Shown: positions 19,284-29,252 of the stretch, one piece after another
Layout: each line of letters opens with the position of its first letter
Numbering within the stretch: the first letter of the stretch is position 1
DNA from: Sulfurimonas sp.
Lineage (GTDB): Bacteria; Campylobacterota; Campylobacteria; Campylobacterales; Sulfurimonadaceae
Direction of reading: 5' to 3'
Assembly: GCA_030949945.1 (NCBI GenBank)
Contig: JAUZRZ010000071.1
Coordinates: 21,375-85,374 of the forward strand
DNA: 64,000 bases
The notes under the pieces: generated by a model
What the model was told of the DNA's origin: nothing
Seen by the model: the letters and a program-made list of their open reading frames with translations, nothing else
The model's database searches: none
Position numbers and translations under genes: made by a program

Positions 19284-20048
19284 TTAGTCAAACTGACTGA
19301 CACGGTTTGCAGGTGCTAAGTATCCTAAAAGCTTCGCTTCAAGTACACGAGGAGCATCACCCGATTGAATAGACATTATACCTGAAATAATCATCTCACG
19401 AATCATAGACTCTTCATCATTTCTAATAGCTAGAATATTATAAATAGGTGTTCCAAAAACATTTCCAATAATTGCACCATACATGGTAGTTAAAAGGGCA
19501 ACTGCCATTGATGGACCAATAGCTGATGGATCAGCCATATTTAAAAGCATCGCAACAAGACCGATAAGTGTTCCAACCATACCCATAGCACCTGCTAGTC
19601 CTGCCCACTGGTTGAAGATAGAACCATGGATTTTATGACGTGTGCTTGTCTGCTCTAGCTCTATCTCTAAAAGTTCACGAATTGTATCTGGCTCACTTCC
19701 ATCAATTGCCATAGAAAGACCTTTTTTTAAAAAATCATTCTCTTCGCTATTTACATCACCCTCTAAAGCTAAAATCCCATCTTTTCTAGCCTTAGTAGCG
19801 AACTCAACAAGTTTTTTAATAAGTTCAGCAGGATCTTCTTCCCCTGGCTTAATAGCTTTCATAAAAATTTTTGTAAAAGCTTTCATCTGATTTGGTTTAA
19901 AGGAGATCATTAGTGCTCCAATACTACCACCAACAACAATTAAAACAGATGGAATATCAATGTATGCCCCAACACCAACACCCATAGTCATAGCTCCTAA
20001 AAGAAGAACCATGATTAACACTATACCAATGACCGTACCTAAATCCAT
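19284..20048 (-). CDS. motA: Flagellar motor stator protein MotA (PomA-type)
   Basis: MotA/PomA forms the membrane channel ring of the flagellar stator. The 254-residue frame starts MDLGTVIGIVL and has four membrane helices, GGSIGALMISF, and the conserved segment AGLAGAMGMVGTLIGLVAML followed by AVALLTTMYGA, typical of PomA-like proteins. It is the first gene of the leftward block. Together with the PomB-like motB it may be sodium-driven, which is inference from family likeness. Confidence 0.93.
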   Translation of the reverse strand: MDLGTVIGIVLIMVLLLGAMTMGVGVGAYIDIPSVLIVVGGSIGALMISFKPNQMKAFTKIFMKAIKPGEEDPAELIKKLVEFATKARKDGILALEGDVNSEENDFLKKGLSMAIDGSEPDTIRELLEIELEQTSTRHKIHGSIFNQWAGLAGAMGMVGTLIGLVAMLLNMADPSAIGPSMAVALLTTMYGAIIGNVFGTPIYNILAIRNDEESMIREMIISGIMSIQSGDAPRVLEAKLLGYLAPANRVSQFD

Positions 20049-20195
20049 TTAAAAGCCTTACGTAAATTTAATTAATGGCCTTATAATACCACAAAATAAA
20101 TTAGTCTCTAGTAATCTAAATATATTTGGAGTAATTTTGACACCTTTGTCTCAAAATTTTAAGCAAAGAGTATATTTTTTTGGTTAAAATGCGGC

Positions 20196-20717
20196 ATGAA
20201 TAAAAAACAATTAGCTATTTTAAGTATCGGAAACATATCACACAAGGATGAGGGTATCGCTTTATATGCGGGTAAATACCTAGAGTCTAATTACAGTTTT
20301 GACCCAAGTATGGATATTATCCATGGTGGTGTTGAGGGAATGAGTTTACTCAATATTTTTATGGAGTATGAGGAGGTAATAGTCCTTGATGTTATTGGAC
20401 TTGAGGATTCTCCTGGTTCAATGTACCAGTTTCCTATGTCAACATTTCGTGGCTTTAGTACGGATGAAGATGATGATGAGACTGGAGTACTCGGATGTTT
20501 AAATTTGATTGAGAGCAAAGGAAACAGTCTACCTAAGGTAAGTTTACTCGCAATTATTCCAGAGACTATTGAGTCTAAAGTTGGTTTAAGCGACTCTCTC
20601 TTTAAACCTTTTGAAGCTTATATCTTGATGATTATAAAATCACTTGAGGAGAAAGGGTTTTCTTGCGAGGCTAAAGAAGAAAAAACTACACTTCAAAGTA
20701 TTATAGCCAGCGTTTAA
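20196..20717 (+). CDS. Hydrogenase-type maturation endopeptidase (HyaD/HycI/HupD family)
   Basis: Family M52 peptidases remove the C-terminal tail of the [NiFe] hydrogenase large subunit after metal insertion. Seen in the 173-residue protein: ILSIGNISHKDEGIALYAGKYL (the G-N-x-x-x-x-DEG-like start with an acidic nickel ligand), GGVEGMSLL, and VIVLDVIGL with the second acidic ligand, then LLAIIPETIE in place of the usual C-terminal histidine motif. A loop of acidic residues (TDEDDDE) is unusual. No hydrogenase structural gene lies nearby. The only other hydrogenase genes in the window are hypX-hypA at 61.5-63.6 kb. Confidence 0.75.
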   Translation: MNKKQLAILSIGNISHKDEGIALYAGKYLESNYSFDPSMDIIHGGVEGMSLLNIFMEYEEVIVLDVIGLEDSPGSMYQFPMSTFRGFSTDEDDDETGVLGCLNLIESKGNSLPKVSLLAIIPETIESKVGLSDSLFKPFEAYILMIIKSLEEKGFSCEAKEEKTTLQSIIASV

Positions 20718-20727
20718 ATAAAGTATA

Positions 20728-20765
20728 TAGACTATATAAATGAGTAAAACTCATTATATAGTCTA
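20728..20765. terminator. Long palindrome between convergent genes
   Basis: A 17-18 bp stem (TAGACTATATAAATGAGT against ACTCATTATATAGTCTA, one bulge) with a short AAA loop lies between the rightward peptidase gene and the leftward RND gene. Its position and symmetry suit a bidirectional terminator. Confidence 0.65.
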
Positions 20766-20770
20766 CAACA

Positions 20771-23700
20771 TCAACTCTGTGCTAACTGCTCCTCTTTCAG
20801 ATATATTCGTCTATAAAGTACAGGTAAAATCAGTAAAGTTAAAATTGTTGAACTTACAAGTCCTGTTATAACTACAATAGCAAGAGGCTTTTGAATCTCT
20901 GAACCAGGTCCACTTGCAAAAAGCATCGGTACTAATCCAAACGCAGCGATAAGTGCTGTCATCAAACACAGGTCGTAGTCTGCGCTTAGCACCCTCAAAA
21001 ACACTCTCTTCAAGGGACATTTTTTGATAGAGTTCATTAAAGTAACTAATCATTACAACACTATTAAGCACTACAATTCCTAGCAGTGCGATAAATCCAA
21101 CTGAAGCAGGTACAGAGAGATAAAAACCACTCAAAGAGAGTCCTATAATCCCACCTATCAAGGCTAGTGGCATCAGTAGATATACCGCGAGTACTTGCTT
21201 GAAAGATTTGAATGTAAAGTATAAAATCATAAAAATAACAACAAGTGCTATTGGGATAATAATACTAAGTTGTTTCATAGTTCGCTGTTGATTTTTAAAA
21301 GCTCCACCATACTCAAGATAATATCCTGTAGGCAGTGCTACACTCTCTTGTATTTTATTTTGTATTTCACTTACAAAACTGATTAAATCTTTTCCTCTAA
21401 CATTTGTTGCGATGGATACAAAACGCTGAGCCCCTTCGTGTTTAATCTCAACACTTCCTTGCGTGCGTTTAATGTGTGCGATATTGTCTAAGGTAATAAC
21501 TTCTCCTTGTGGAGTTGTTAAATAGATACGTTTGAGTTCTTCGCTACTGAGTGCATAATCACCACGTAAAATAATATCAAACTGCTTCATACCCTCATAA
21601 ATCTTACCACTATTAACACCCATAATGGCAATTTGTAGTATTTGTGAAGCACTATCTAGGTTTAAGCCATATTTGGTGAGCTGCTTTTTGTCAAACACAA
21701 CTTCTTTGTAGCTTACACCATCATTTTGTCGCATATAAACATCTTCACTTCCCTCTGTTTTTTCTATGAGTTGTGAGATTTGGATACCTAAGGTATTTAG
21801 CTCATCTAGTTTATCTCCAAAGAGTTTGACAACAACATCTCCACGAGACCCTGTTAGCATCTCAGATGTTCGCATCTCAATAGGTTGTGTAAAACTATAC
21901 TCTAGCCCTTTTATGTTTTGTAGGACATTTCGTATTTCTCCTTTGAGCCACTCATTATCTGATTTTCGCCATTGTGACTTTGGATGAAAAACTAAAAAAG
22001 TATCTGTATCATTAAGACCCATAGGATCTAGCCCTATCTCATCTGAGCCCGTACGAGCAATGATAGACAGGATTTCTGGTACTTTTTGCATTAACTGTTT
22101 TTGTATCTGCGAGTTAAGTGCCACACCTGCAGGAATATTAATAGATGGATTCACTTCAATTCCAATTACCATATTTCCCTCATCCATAGTTGGCATAAAT
22201 GTTTTACCGATATTCATAAACATATAAGCACTCAAAGGAATGATAAATGCAAGAAAAACATATATGAGTTTTTCGTGTATAAATGCTTTTTTAAGAAGAG
22301 GTACATAGATATTTTCTAGTTTTCGCATCAACCAAGTAGGCTCTTCTGATGGGTGTTTAATAAGAATATCTGCAACTGTTGGAATAAAAAAGAGTGCAAA
22401 AATGATAGAGGTTGCAAGGGTGAAAACTATACTCAAGGCAACTGGTGCAAAAAGTTTTCCCTCTAAGCCCTCTAGCATCAACAGAGGTGAAAAAATAGTA
22501 ATAATTATCACAACACCTGAAATAATAGGGAGACTTACCTCTTTAGTTGCCAAATAGATAATACGACTTCTTGTTTCATGTTTATAATCTGGATGGGAGA
22601 GTTTTGCGACAATATTTTCCACCACAACAACAGCCGAATCGACAATAATCCCTATGGCAATAGCAATACCTCCAAGACTCATAAGGTTAGCACTGATATT
22701 AAAGTAGTTCATCAGTATAAATGCTGACAAGATAGCCATAGGCAAGATAAGAGCAACAGTTATTGCAGAGAGAAAATCCCCTAACATTAAAAGTAGGATT
22801 ATAATAATAAGTATAACAGCTTCTAAAAGTGCATGTTGTACTGTGTCAAGTGCTTTTGTAACAAGGTCACTTCTATCATAAAAAATATTGATTTTAGTAT
22901 TGTCTGGTAACTGTTTTTCAATTTTTTTAAGCTTCTCTTTTACATTTGTTACTGTTTTAGAGGTATCTGCACCTTTTAAACCAAGTACAAGTCCCTCAAC
23001 TGCTTCACCTTTTCCATCTTTTGTAACATATCCATAACGAGTCATCGCACCTATTTGCACATCTGCAACATTGGCTACATAGATAGTACTTCCTTCTCTT
23101 TGTGCTACAACAAGCTCTTTTATGGAGTTTATATCATGTAGTTTTCCTGATACACGCACGATAAGTGCTTCATCTCCTTTTTCTTGTCGCCCTGCTCCAT
23201 AGTTAGCATTATTTCGAGCTATAACTTCTTTGAGTTTTTCTACCGAGATACCATAAGATGCAAGAAGAGTGAAGTTTGGTTTTACGATAAAACTTTTTAC
23301 CTCTCCTCCAAGTACATTAACATCTGCTACACCTTTAATAGAACGCAGTTGTGGACGTATAACCCAGTCTAGTAGTGTACGTTTCTCTTTAAGGTCAAGT
23401 GTTTCTGACTCTATAGTAAACATAAGTATCTCCCCTAAAGGAGTTGTAATAGGAGCAATACCACCACTAATAGAGTCAGGTAACTCTTTTTTAATAGAAC
23501 TAAAACGCTGATAAACTCTATCTCTAGCCCAGTAAAGGTCTGTCCCCTCTTCAAAATCTATGGTAATATCTGCTAAGGCATATTTTGAGATAGAACGCAC
23601 CATCGCCTGATGTGGAATTCCCTGCATTTGAAGTTCAACAGGAATAGTAATCTGTTGCTCAACCTCAGAGGGTGTCATTCCAGGGGCTTTGATGATGATT

Positions 23701-23840
23701 TTTACCTGTGTGGAAGAGACATCTGGAAATGCGTCAATGACGAGGTTTCCATAAGAGAGTACTCCATAAACAGCAATAGCAATAGCAGATAAAATAACAA
23801 CTATTCTTTGAGAAATGGCAAACCGAAGTAAACTATCCAT
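20771..23840 (-). CDS. Heavy-metal efflux RND transporter, CusA/CzcA family (one-base frameshift)
   Basis: This is the inner-membrane pump of a tripartite metal efflux system. It has twelve helices in the RND pattern, IDAFPDVSSTQVKI near the N-terminus, and the helix-4 motif GIIVDSAVVVVENI with acidic residues for proton relay. Large periplasmic loops lie between helices 1-2 and 7-8. The frame breaks near 20963 (RRLRPVF). Dropping one T restores RRLRPVLMTALIAAFGLVPM to the end. The repaired length is 3069 bases (1023 codons). The helix-4 motif resembles divalent-cation members more than Cu/Ag ones, but the metal is uncertain. It is the last gene of a leftward three-gene operon. Confidence 0.88.
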
Positions 23841-24889
23841 TACTCATCCTTCTCTTGTGCTATTGTTTTGAGTGTCAAGACAGAAGATACTGCGATAAAA
23901 TCATCTGAACTCAAAGCAGCTTCAATATAACTCAGACCATTACTAGAACCCAATAGTTTTACTTCCACTAACTCAAATCCATCTGATGTTTTTTTAAAGA
24001 GTACATATTTATCATTTAGAGTGATGAGTGCATTGTCTGAAATCACATAAGCTTTATGCTCTCTATAAAAAGCGATATTTCTACTTACACCACCTTTAGC
24101 ATCACAGTTACCCTCTTGATGCAAATCTATACTTCTAGTTTGTGAGATTGTATCTATTTGAGGAGACCTTGCAAAAACTGCAAACTCTTCAGAGTCACTA
24201 AAGACCTTCTCTCCTACTTTGAGTGTGTCTGCCTCTTTCCAGTTCATATTTATAGAAAAATGGCACTCTGAAGTATTAAGTAGCTTTGCTAGTACACTTC
24301 CCTGTGTCACAAAACTACCGCTTGTGATATTGAGAGAAGAGATACTCCCAGTTTGGGGAGCAAAGATGCTTAAAGTCGGGTCAGGTTTATGTTTGCTTTT
24401 TATATACTTAATCTGTTTTTCACTCATCCCATGGGCGAGGAGTACATCCTCTTCAAAGGAGATAGTAGATTTAAACTTTTGTAACTTATTTAAACTCTCT
24501 ATAAGTTTTTTATTTGCAACCGCTCCTTTTTTCACTAAGGGAGTCAAACGTGCAACCTCTTTTTCTAAGTACTCTTTTTCTAAGATATTATTAATATATT
24601 TTGCTTGTAAATCTAAAAGTTTCGGACTTGTAAGAGAAAAAAGTTTTTCTCCCTTTACGACCTTTTCAAAAGGTTTTATATTTATTTTTGTAATAAAACC
24701 ATCCACATTTGCACTAATAGTGTATCTATTATGCAAAGGATACTCATATGTTCCAAGATATACCCCCAGTGGGACTTTATCTATTAACTTAGGATGTACA
24801 GTTTTAACCTCTAGTGTTCCAACTTGAATTGTTTGTGCTGTTAGAAATGTAGATAAGATACAAGTAAGTGAGACTATAGTTTTTATCAT
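23840..24889 (-). CDS. Periplasmic adaptor (membrane fusion protein) of the metal efflux system
   Basis: The 349-residue protein has a signal peptide (SLTCILSTFLTAQT), a lipoyl/barrel-sandwich half near residues 50-75, a coiled-coil hairpin at about 80-150, the second half (LSIFAPQTGSISSLNITSGSFV), and a C-terminal beta-barrel end. This is the CusB/CzcB layout, though short and without an obvious methionine-rich metal site. Its ends overlap those of the pump and TolC-like genes (single-base and 4-base overlaps), so the three proteins form one translationally coupled operon. Confidence 0.87.
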   Translation of the reverse strand: MIKTIVSLTCILSTFLTAQTIQVGTLEVKTVHPKLIDKVPLGVYLGTYEYPLHNRYTISANVDGFITKINIKPFEKVVKGEKLFSLTSPKLLDLQAKYINNILEKEYLEKEVARLTPLVKKGAVANKKLIESLNKLQKFKSTISFEEDVLLAHGMSEKQIKYIKSKHKPDPTLSIFAPQTGSISSLNITSGSFVTQGSVLAKLLNTSECHFSINMNWKEADTLKVGEKVFSDSEEFAVFARSPQIDTISQTRSIDLHQEGNCDAKGGVSRNIAFYREHKAYVISDNALITLNDKYVLFKKTSDGFELVEVKLLGSSNGLSYIEAALSSDDFIAVSSVLTLKTIAQEKDE

Positions 24890-26099
24890 TTTTGTTCCTT
24901 TAAAGGGGAAATCCCTAGTTTTGAGTAGAGTTTTGCTTGCTCAACAAGAGCATCTTTTCTTATTTTTATTGTCTGTAAGACATAGTTAAACAGTGCTTCT
25001 TGACTACTTATGTATTCGAGATAGTTTGCTTCACCAACTTTAAAACGTTCTTGCATTAACTCAACAGTCTTATATGCTTTTAAAATAAGTTTGTCATTTA
25101 TATACTGTAGCTTCATGGCATTGTTGTGCTGTTTTATTTTATATGCTTGAAGTATCACTTCGAGTTCTTTTTGCAAATAACTTTTCTGTGATAATGCAGC
25201 CAGTTCTCTCTCTTTGGCAACTTCTACAGAATTACGTTTGTTTGCTCCCCAAGTAAGAGGTACTTGTAGAGAAAGAGCTGTACGGGTAATATCCATCTCA
25301 TCATTATATGCAAGACCAACTGTTACCTGTTTTATAGGGCTATTACGGTAGTTTTTAAGAGCAGTTTGCTTCTTTACCTGCATATCTACTGCTTGAAAAT
25401 AAGAACTGTTTTGAAATGTTTCTTCTTCAAAAGAGCCAATATTGCCTAATAAGTCAGAGCATAGTGGTTCTTGTAAAGAGTTTAGAGAAAAAATATTAAG
25501 TTTTTGTAAACTTTGTTGATATTGACTCTTCAAGTCTAGGAGTACTAGAGTAAGATTTTCTACACTCATTTGACTTCTATAGAGTGCACTTAAATCAAAC
25601 TCCCCACCTTTAACACCTATTTTAATAAGTTCTACCATTTTCATATCTCTATGGCGTTCATCTTGACGAATGGAAATTTTTCTTTTAAAAAACAGCTATT
25701 GATATAGTTTTGATAGACTGCATTTTCTATTTTTGCAGTTTGTAATTTTTCCTCAATACTTAGTGAAAATTTTAGTGTATCTCTATATGCTTCATCATCT
25801 CCGAGTAAAAGAGACTTTTGAACACCTACTTGATACTCTAAAACATCTCTATTTTCTATTTTTGAGCTTGTATAGCCAACTTGCCCATTGAGATAAAATC
25901 CACTTGAGAGAACTTCACTCTCTTGTGATAATATTTCTGACTTGAGATTATGTAATCGACTCTTGAGTGCATCTGTGTTTTGTAAACGCGACAAGTAGCT
26001 TGACAAGTCAGCTACTTCTGTTTTATCTATCTGTGTACTCTTTGCTTCACTTGCATTTAAAATCAGTGCAATAGTAGCAATTAGAAGTATAAACTTCAT
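24886..26099 (-). CDS. TolC-family outer-membrane factor of the metal efflux system (one-base frameshift)
   Basis: This is the outer-membrane channel partner. The N-terminus (KFILLIATIALILNASEA) is a signal peptide; long amphipathic helices follow. The frame changes near 25675: adding one A gives FLKEKISIRQDERHRDMKMV, which joins smoothly to ELIKIGVKGGEFDLSAL, a typical TolC-family segment. The repaired length is 1215 bases (405 codons). The EYISSQEALFNYV motif appears near the C-terminus. It lies first in the operon, 46 bases after the small secreted protein gene. Confidence 0.83.
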
Positions 26100-26145
26100 T
26101 TTTTATTCCTTTTAAATTTTATAATATATTGTAATGAGTTAAAAT

Positions 26146-26457
26146 TTAAATAATAGGAGGGTTAAAAAGGGTATTTTTTGAGGTGTATGAGTAAATTTTT
26201 TGAGTTGTTTGTATTTTAGAAGAAGAACTATTTTCCAAAGGAAGAGGCATATAAAGCGTTAAAAGCATTGGAGCATGAAAAAAGTAGTGAAGTGCAGACA
26301 TATCTGTCATTTTGAGATCACTATTATAACTAGTCTCATTTACATAGTGACTAATAGTAGAGCATTCACTATCAAATATATCTATAGTAAAATCATGTAA
26401 GACCGAAAAACTAATACTAAAAAAAAGTGCTAGTGTTATGAGGCTGTTTATTTTCAT
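26146..26457 (-). CDS. Small exported protein of unknown function upstream of the efflux operon (103 aa)
   Basis: I do not recognise the family. The first ~20 residues (KINSLITLALFFSISFSVLHD) form a signal peptide. The rest contains a short cysteine-bearing acidic segment (FDSECS), a histidine-containing stretch (SALHYFFHAPMLL) that may be membrane-associated, and a basic tail. The gene is first in line with the metal efflux operon, so a role in metal sensing or periplasmic handling is possible, but this is positional inference only. Confidence 0.6.
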   Translation of the reverse strand: MKINSLITLALFFSISFSVLHDFTIDIFDSECSTISHYVNETSYNSDLKMTDMSALHYFFHAPMLLTLYMPLPLENSSSSKIQTTQKIYSYTSKNTLFNPPII

Positions 26458-26600
26458 AAGTGGATTATGCCAAAAATAGGTAATGATTAAGCTAATGAAA
26501 TAAGTAAAACATTTATTTTTAAGATTATTTAATTTAACAGTGAAATTAAATCATTAATAGTGTAAAATTATAGAACTTATTTTCAGGAGAATTACCCTAA

Positions 26601-28004
26601 ATGCTAGATAAATTTTACAAAACACCACAAAAAAGTGCCTATCTTCTCATTTTAATTTTAGCAATTTTATCCACTTTTTATAATGCTGTTTTTCCTTTGC
26701 ATGGTGATGAGGCTTACTACTGGATGTGGAGTCATGACCTACAGCTTAGTTATTTTGATCATCCTCCGATGATAGCCTACCTTATCTACTTTACAAACTT
26801 TATCTCACAAAGTGAATGGGGTATTAGACTTGTTCCTGTTCTCTCTATGACTATCTCTTCGCTTTATCTATACAAACTGACAGCTCTTATTAGTGATGAA
26901 AAAACGGCTCTTAATGCAGTGCTTATCATCTCAACAGTGATTTTAACACATGCAGGATATATTTTTGCAACACCTGATGCACCTCTTATTCTTTTTTGGA
27001 CACTATCTTTATACTACTCATACAAGGCGATATTTGAGGGTAAACTTATTCATTTCGTTTTAGCAGGGCTATTTTTAGGTGCTATGATGATTAGTAAATA
27101 TTCTGCAATTATGTTAGTACTAAGCATACTTATCTTTATCATCACAAAACGCAGAGACCTCTTTTTAAATCCTTACCTCTATCTCTCAGGTATCATAGCT
27201 ACTGCAGTTGTTATGCCGATGCTTTACTGGAACTACGAACATGACTGGATAAGTTTTTTATTTCAACTTCATCATGGCTCTAGTGACTCTTATGTTATAC
27301 AACCTTGGCTTATTTTAGAGTTTGTATCTTCACAGTTTGGTGTTTTTAGCCCTGTCTTTACATGGGTACTTTTTTACTATCTCATCAAAGATAGACTCTA
27401 CTTTAAAGATGATAAGCTCTACTTTATTGCCCTAAGTGTTGTAGTAATTGTTGGTTTTTTCTTATATAAAAGTTTTTATGTCAGTATGGCACCGAGTTAC
27501 TCAGGACCTGCTTACATCGGTGGAGCTATTCTTTTAAGTATCATTTTCAAAAAGTATGAACTCAAAAAAACCTTTGCTATTGGTCTAGGTATAGCACTCT
27601 TCTTGACCCTGTTGGTACGAGTTGCCCTACTCACTAACCTTCCCCAACTACAGCGTTATATGTACAAGAGTGAAGATGTCGTAAAAAGGATGTACTCCCA
27701 TGCCAAAGAGGGAGATAAGTTTTATGGGGCTCATCTGACTACTGCTGCATATATTAAGTACTACCTACCTACACATCCAGATACAGATGTTGGGATTGAC
27801 TCAAGATACTCCTACTACGATATGGTTCGAGATGAAGAGGAGTGGCACAAAGATGGTTTAGTCCTTTGTCGTAATATTAAACGCGAAGCACTACTAAAGA
27901 AGTACTATGAAAATGTAGAACTTATAGATACTTATGAGGTTTTAAAAAATAGAATATTTTACACATACAGAGTCTCAAATCCTAAAAAGAAAGAGAAAAA
28001 TTGA
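26601..28004 (+). CDS. GT39/ArnT-like glycosyltransferase (GT-C fold), first copy
   Basis: GT-C enzymes transfer sugars from polyprenyl-phosphate donors on the outer face of the inner membrane. The 467-residue protein has about ten membrane helices and the first-loop motif HGDEAYYWMWSHDLQLSYFDHPP, containing the acidic residues that define GT39/ArnT-like enzymes. A soluble C-terminal domain follows. The start has AGGAGAATTACCCTAA ahead. It overlaps by 4 bases with the phosphoribosyltransferase gene, so donor synthesis and use are coupled. Two further copies are at 37694 and 42523. The acceptor is unknown. Confidence 0.85.
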   Translation: MLDKFYKTPQKSAYLLILILAILSTFYNAVFPLHGDEAYYWMWSHDLQLSYFDHPPMIAYLIYFTNFISQSEWGIRLVPVLSMTISSLYLYKLTALISDEKTALNAVLIISTVILTHAGYIFATPDAPLILFWTLSLYYSYKAIFEGKLIHFVLAGLFLGAMMISKYSAIMLVLSILIFIITKRRDLFLNPYLYLSGIIATAVVMPMLYWNYEHDWISFLFQLHHGSSDSYVIQPWLILEFVSSQFGVFSPVFTWVLFYYLIKDRLYFKDDKLYFIALSVVVIVGFFLYKSFYVSMAPSYSGPAYIGGAILLSIIFKKYELKKTFAIGLGIALFLTLLVRVALLTNLPQLQRYMYKSEDVVKRMYSHAKEGDKFYGAHLTTAAYIKYYLPTHPDTDVGIDSRYSYYDMVRDEEEWHKDGLVLCRNIKREALLKKYYENVELIDTYEVLKNRIFYTYRVSNPKKKEKN

Positions 28005-28865
28005 AAGATATTTTAACACTTCTGCGTCCACACCAGTACATAAAAAACCTTTTTATCTTTGCCCCACTCATCTTTGCTTTTAATTTCACACAAAGCAGTA
28101 TCGTGGATGCATCTCTTGCGTTTATACTCTTCTCACTCCTAGCAAGTAGTGTCTATATTCTCAACGACTATAAAGATATAGAAGAGGATAAAAAACACCC
28201 TAAAAAATGTTTGCGTCCTCTTGCCTCTGGTGCTATCTCCAAAAAGACTGCTCTTTTACTCTTTTTTAGTTTAAGTTTTCTTGAGTCTCTTTGCTGCGTT
28301 TATCTACTCTCAAGCACTTTTTCTTGTTCTTGTAGCTTACTTTATTTTAAACATCGCCTACTCTTTCAAACTCAAACATATCGCCATAGTAGATATTTTT
28401 ATCATCGCAACTGGTTTTGTGCTGCGTTTGTTTGCAGGGGCACAAGTCACAGACACCACTCTCTCCATGTGGATAATCATCATCACTTTTTTACTTGCCA
28501 TCTTTTTAGCACTAGCGAAACGCAGGGATGATGTTTTGCTCTCCATAGAAGGCAAAGAGACACGAAAAAACATAGATGGCTACAACCTAGAGTTCGTAAA
28601 CGCAGCCATGGTTCTCATGAGTGGAGTTGTCATACTTAGCTACTTACAGTACACAGTTTCACCAGAAGTCATAACGCGAATAGGCAGTGAGTATCTCTAT
28701 CTCACAACTCTTTTTGTCATCCTCGCCATACTGCGTTATATGCAGATAACATTTGTAGAACAGCAGAGTGGAAGTCCAAGTAAAATTGTTCTTCACGACA
28801 CTTTCATAAAAATCACACTCATCTTGTGGCTTCTTAGTTTCATAGCCATAGCAAAGTTTTTATGA
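28001..28865 (+). CDS. Polyprenyl-phosphate phosphoribosyltransferase, UbiA family (one-base frameshift)
   Basis: Decaprenyl-phosphate phosphoribose synthase (Rv3806c type) puts 5-phosphoribose on polyprenyl phosphate, the first committed step to polyprenyl-phospho-arabinose. It has the start LLRPHQYIKNLFIFAPLIFA and the aspartate motif NDYKDIEEDKKHPKKCLRPL-ASG, the family signature. The second motif region IVDIFIIATGFVLRLFAGA is present, with about nine helices. The frame breaks near 28278 in a four-T run. Dropping one T gives LSFLSLFAAF and a total of 864 bases (288 codons). The start overlaps the GT39 gene. DprE1 and DprE2 homologues lie 7 kb away on the same strand. Confidence 0.85.
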
Positions 28866-29252
28866 TAGCCCTACGTTATGTCATTTTTGCTATCATCTCA
28901 ACTATAGTAAATCTATTTTTCAGTGGTTGAGCTTTTTTTCTTTACAGTGGTTTTTTATCACTCTACATCGCAATGTTTTTTGGCACATTAGCAGGTTTGG
29001 TGTTAAAATATATACTAGATAAAAAATATATCTTCTTCTCATGAGACAAAAAGTGCAAAAGATAATGGTAAAAAGTTTCTACTCTACTCCCTAATGGGAG
29101 TTTTTACAACCTTTATATTTTGGGGTTTTGAGATTGGCTTTGATTATGCCTTTGAGAGTGAAAATGCAAAGTACTTAGGTGCTATAATTGGTCTAGCTAT
29201 AGGATACATAGTCAAGTACAATTTAGATAAAAAGTTTGTTTTTAAGAACTAA
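28862..29252 (+). CDS. GtrA-family membrane protein (three one-base frameshifts)
   Basis: GtrA proteins are four-helix membrane proteins thought to help move polyprenyl-linked sugars across the membrane. No single long frame survives. Joining frames (add a T near 28920, drop a T in the seven-T run near 28935, drop a C near 29040) gives MIALRYVIFAIISTIVNLFF, then two helices, GVFTTFIFWGF, and the end IGYIVKYNLDKKFVF. The repaired length is 390 bases (129 aa), right for the family. The ATG overlaps the stop of the phosphoribosyltransferase gene. In mycobacteria a GtrA-like protein (Rv3789) accompanies DprE1/DprE2, which fits the neighbours here. Confidence 0.7.

Noticed and set aside
20291..20518. 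A leftward 75-codon frame inside the endopeptidase gene.
   Set aside because: It is antisense to a clear M52-family frame and is serine/proline-rich noise.
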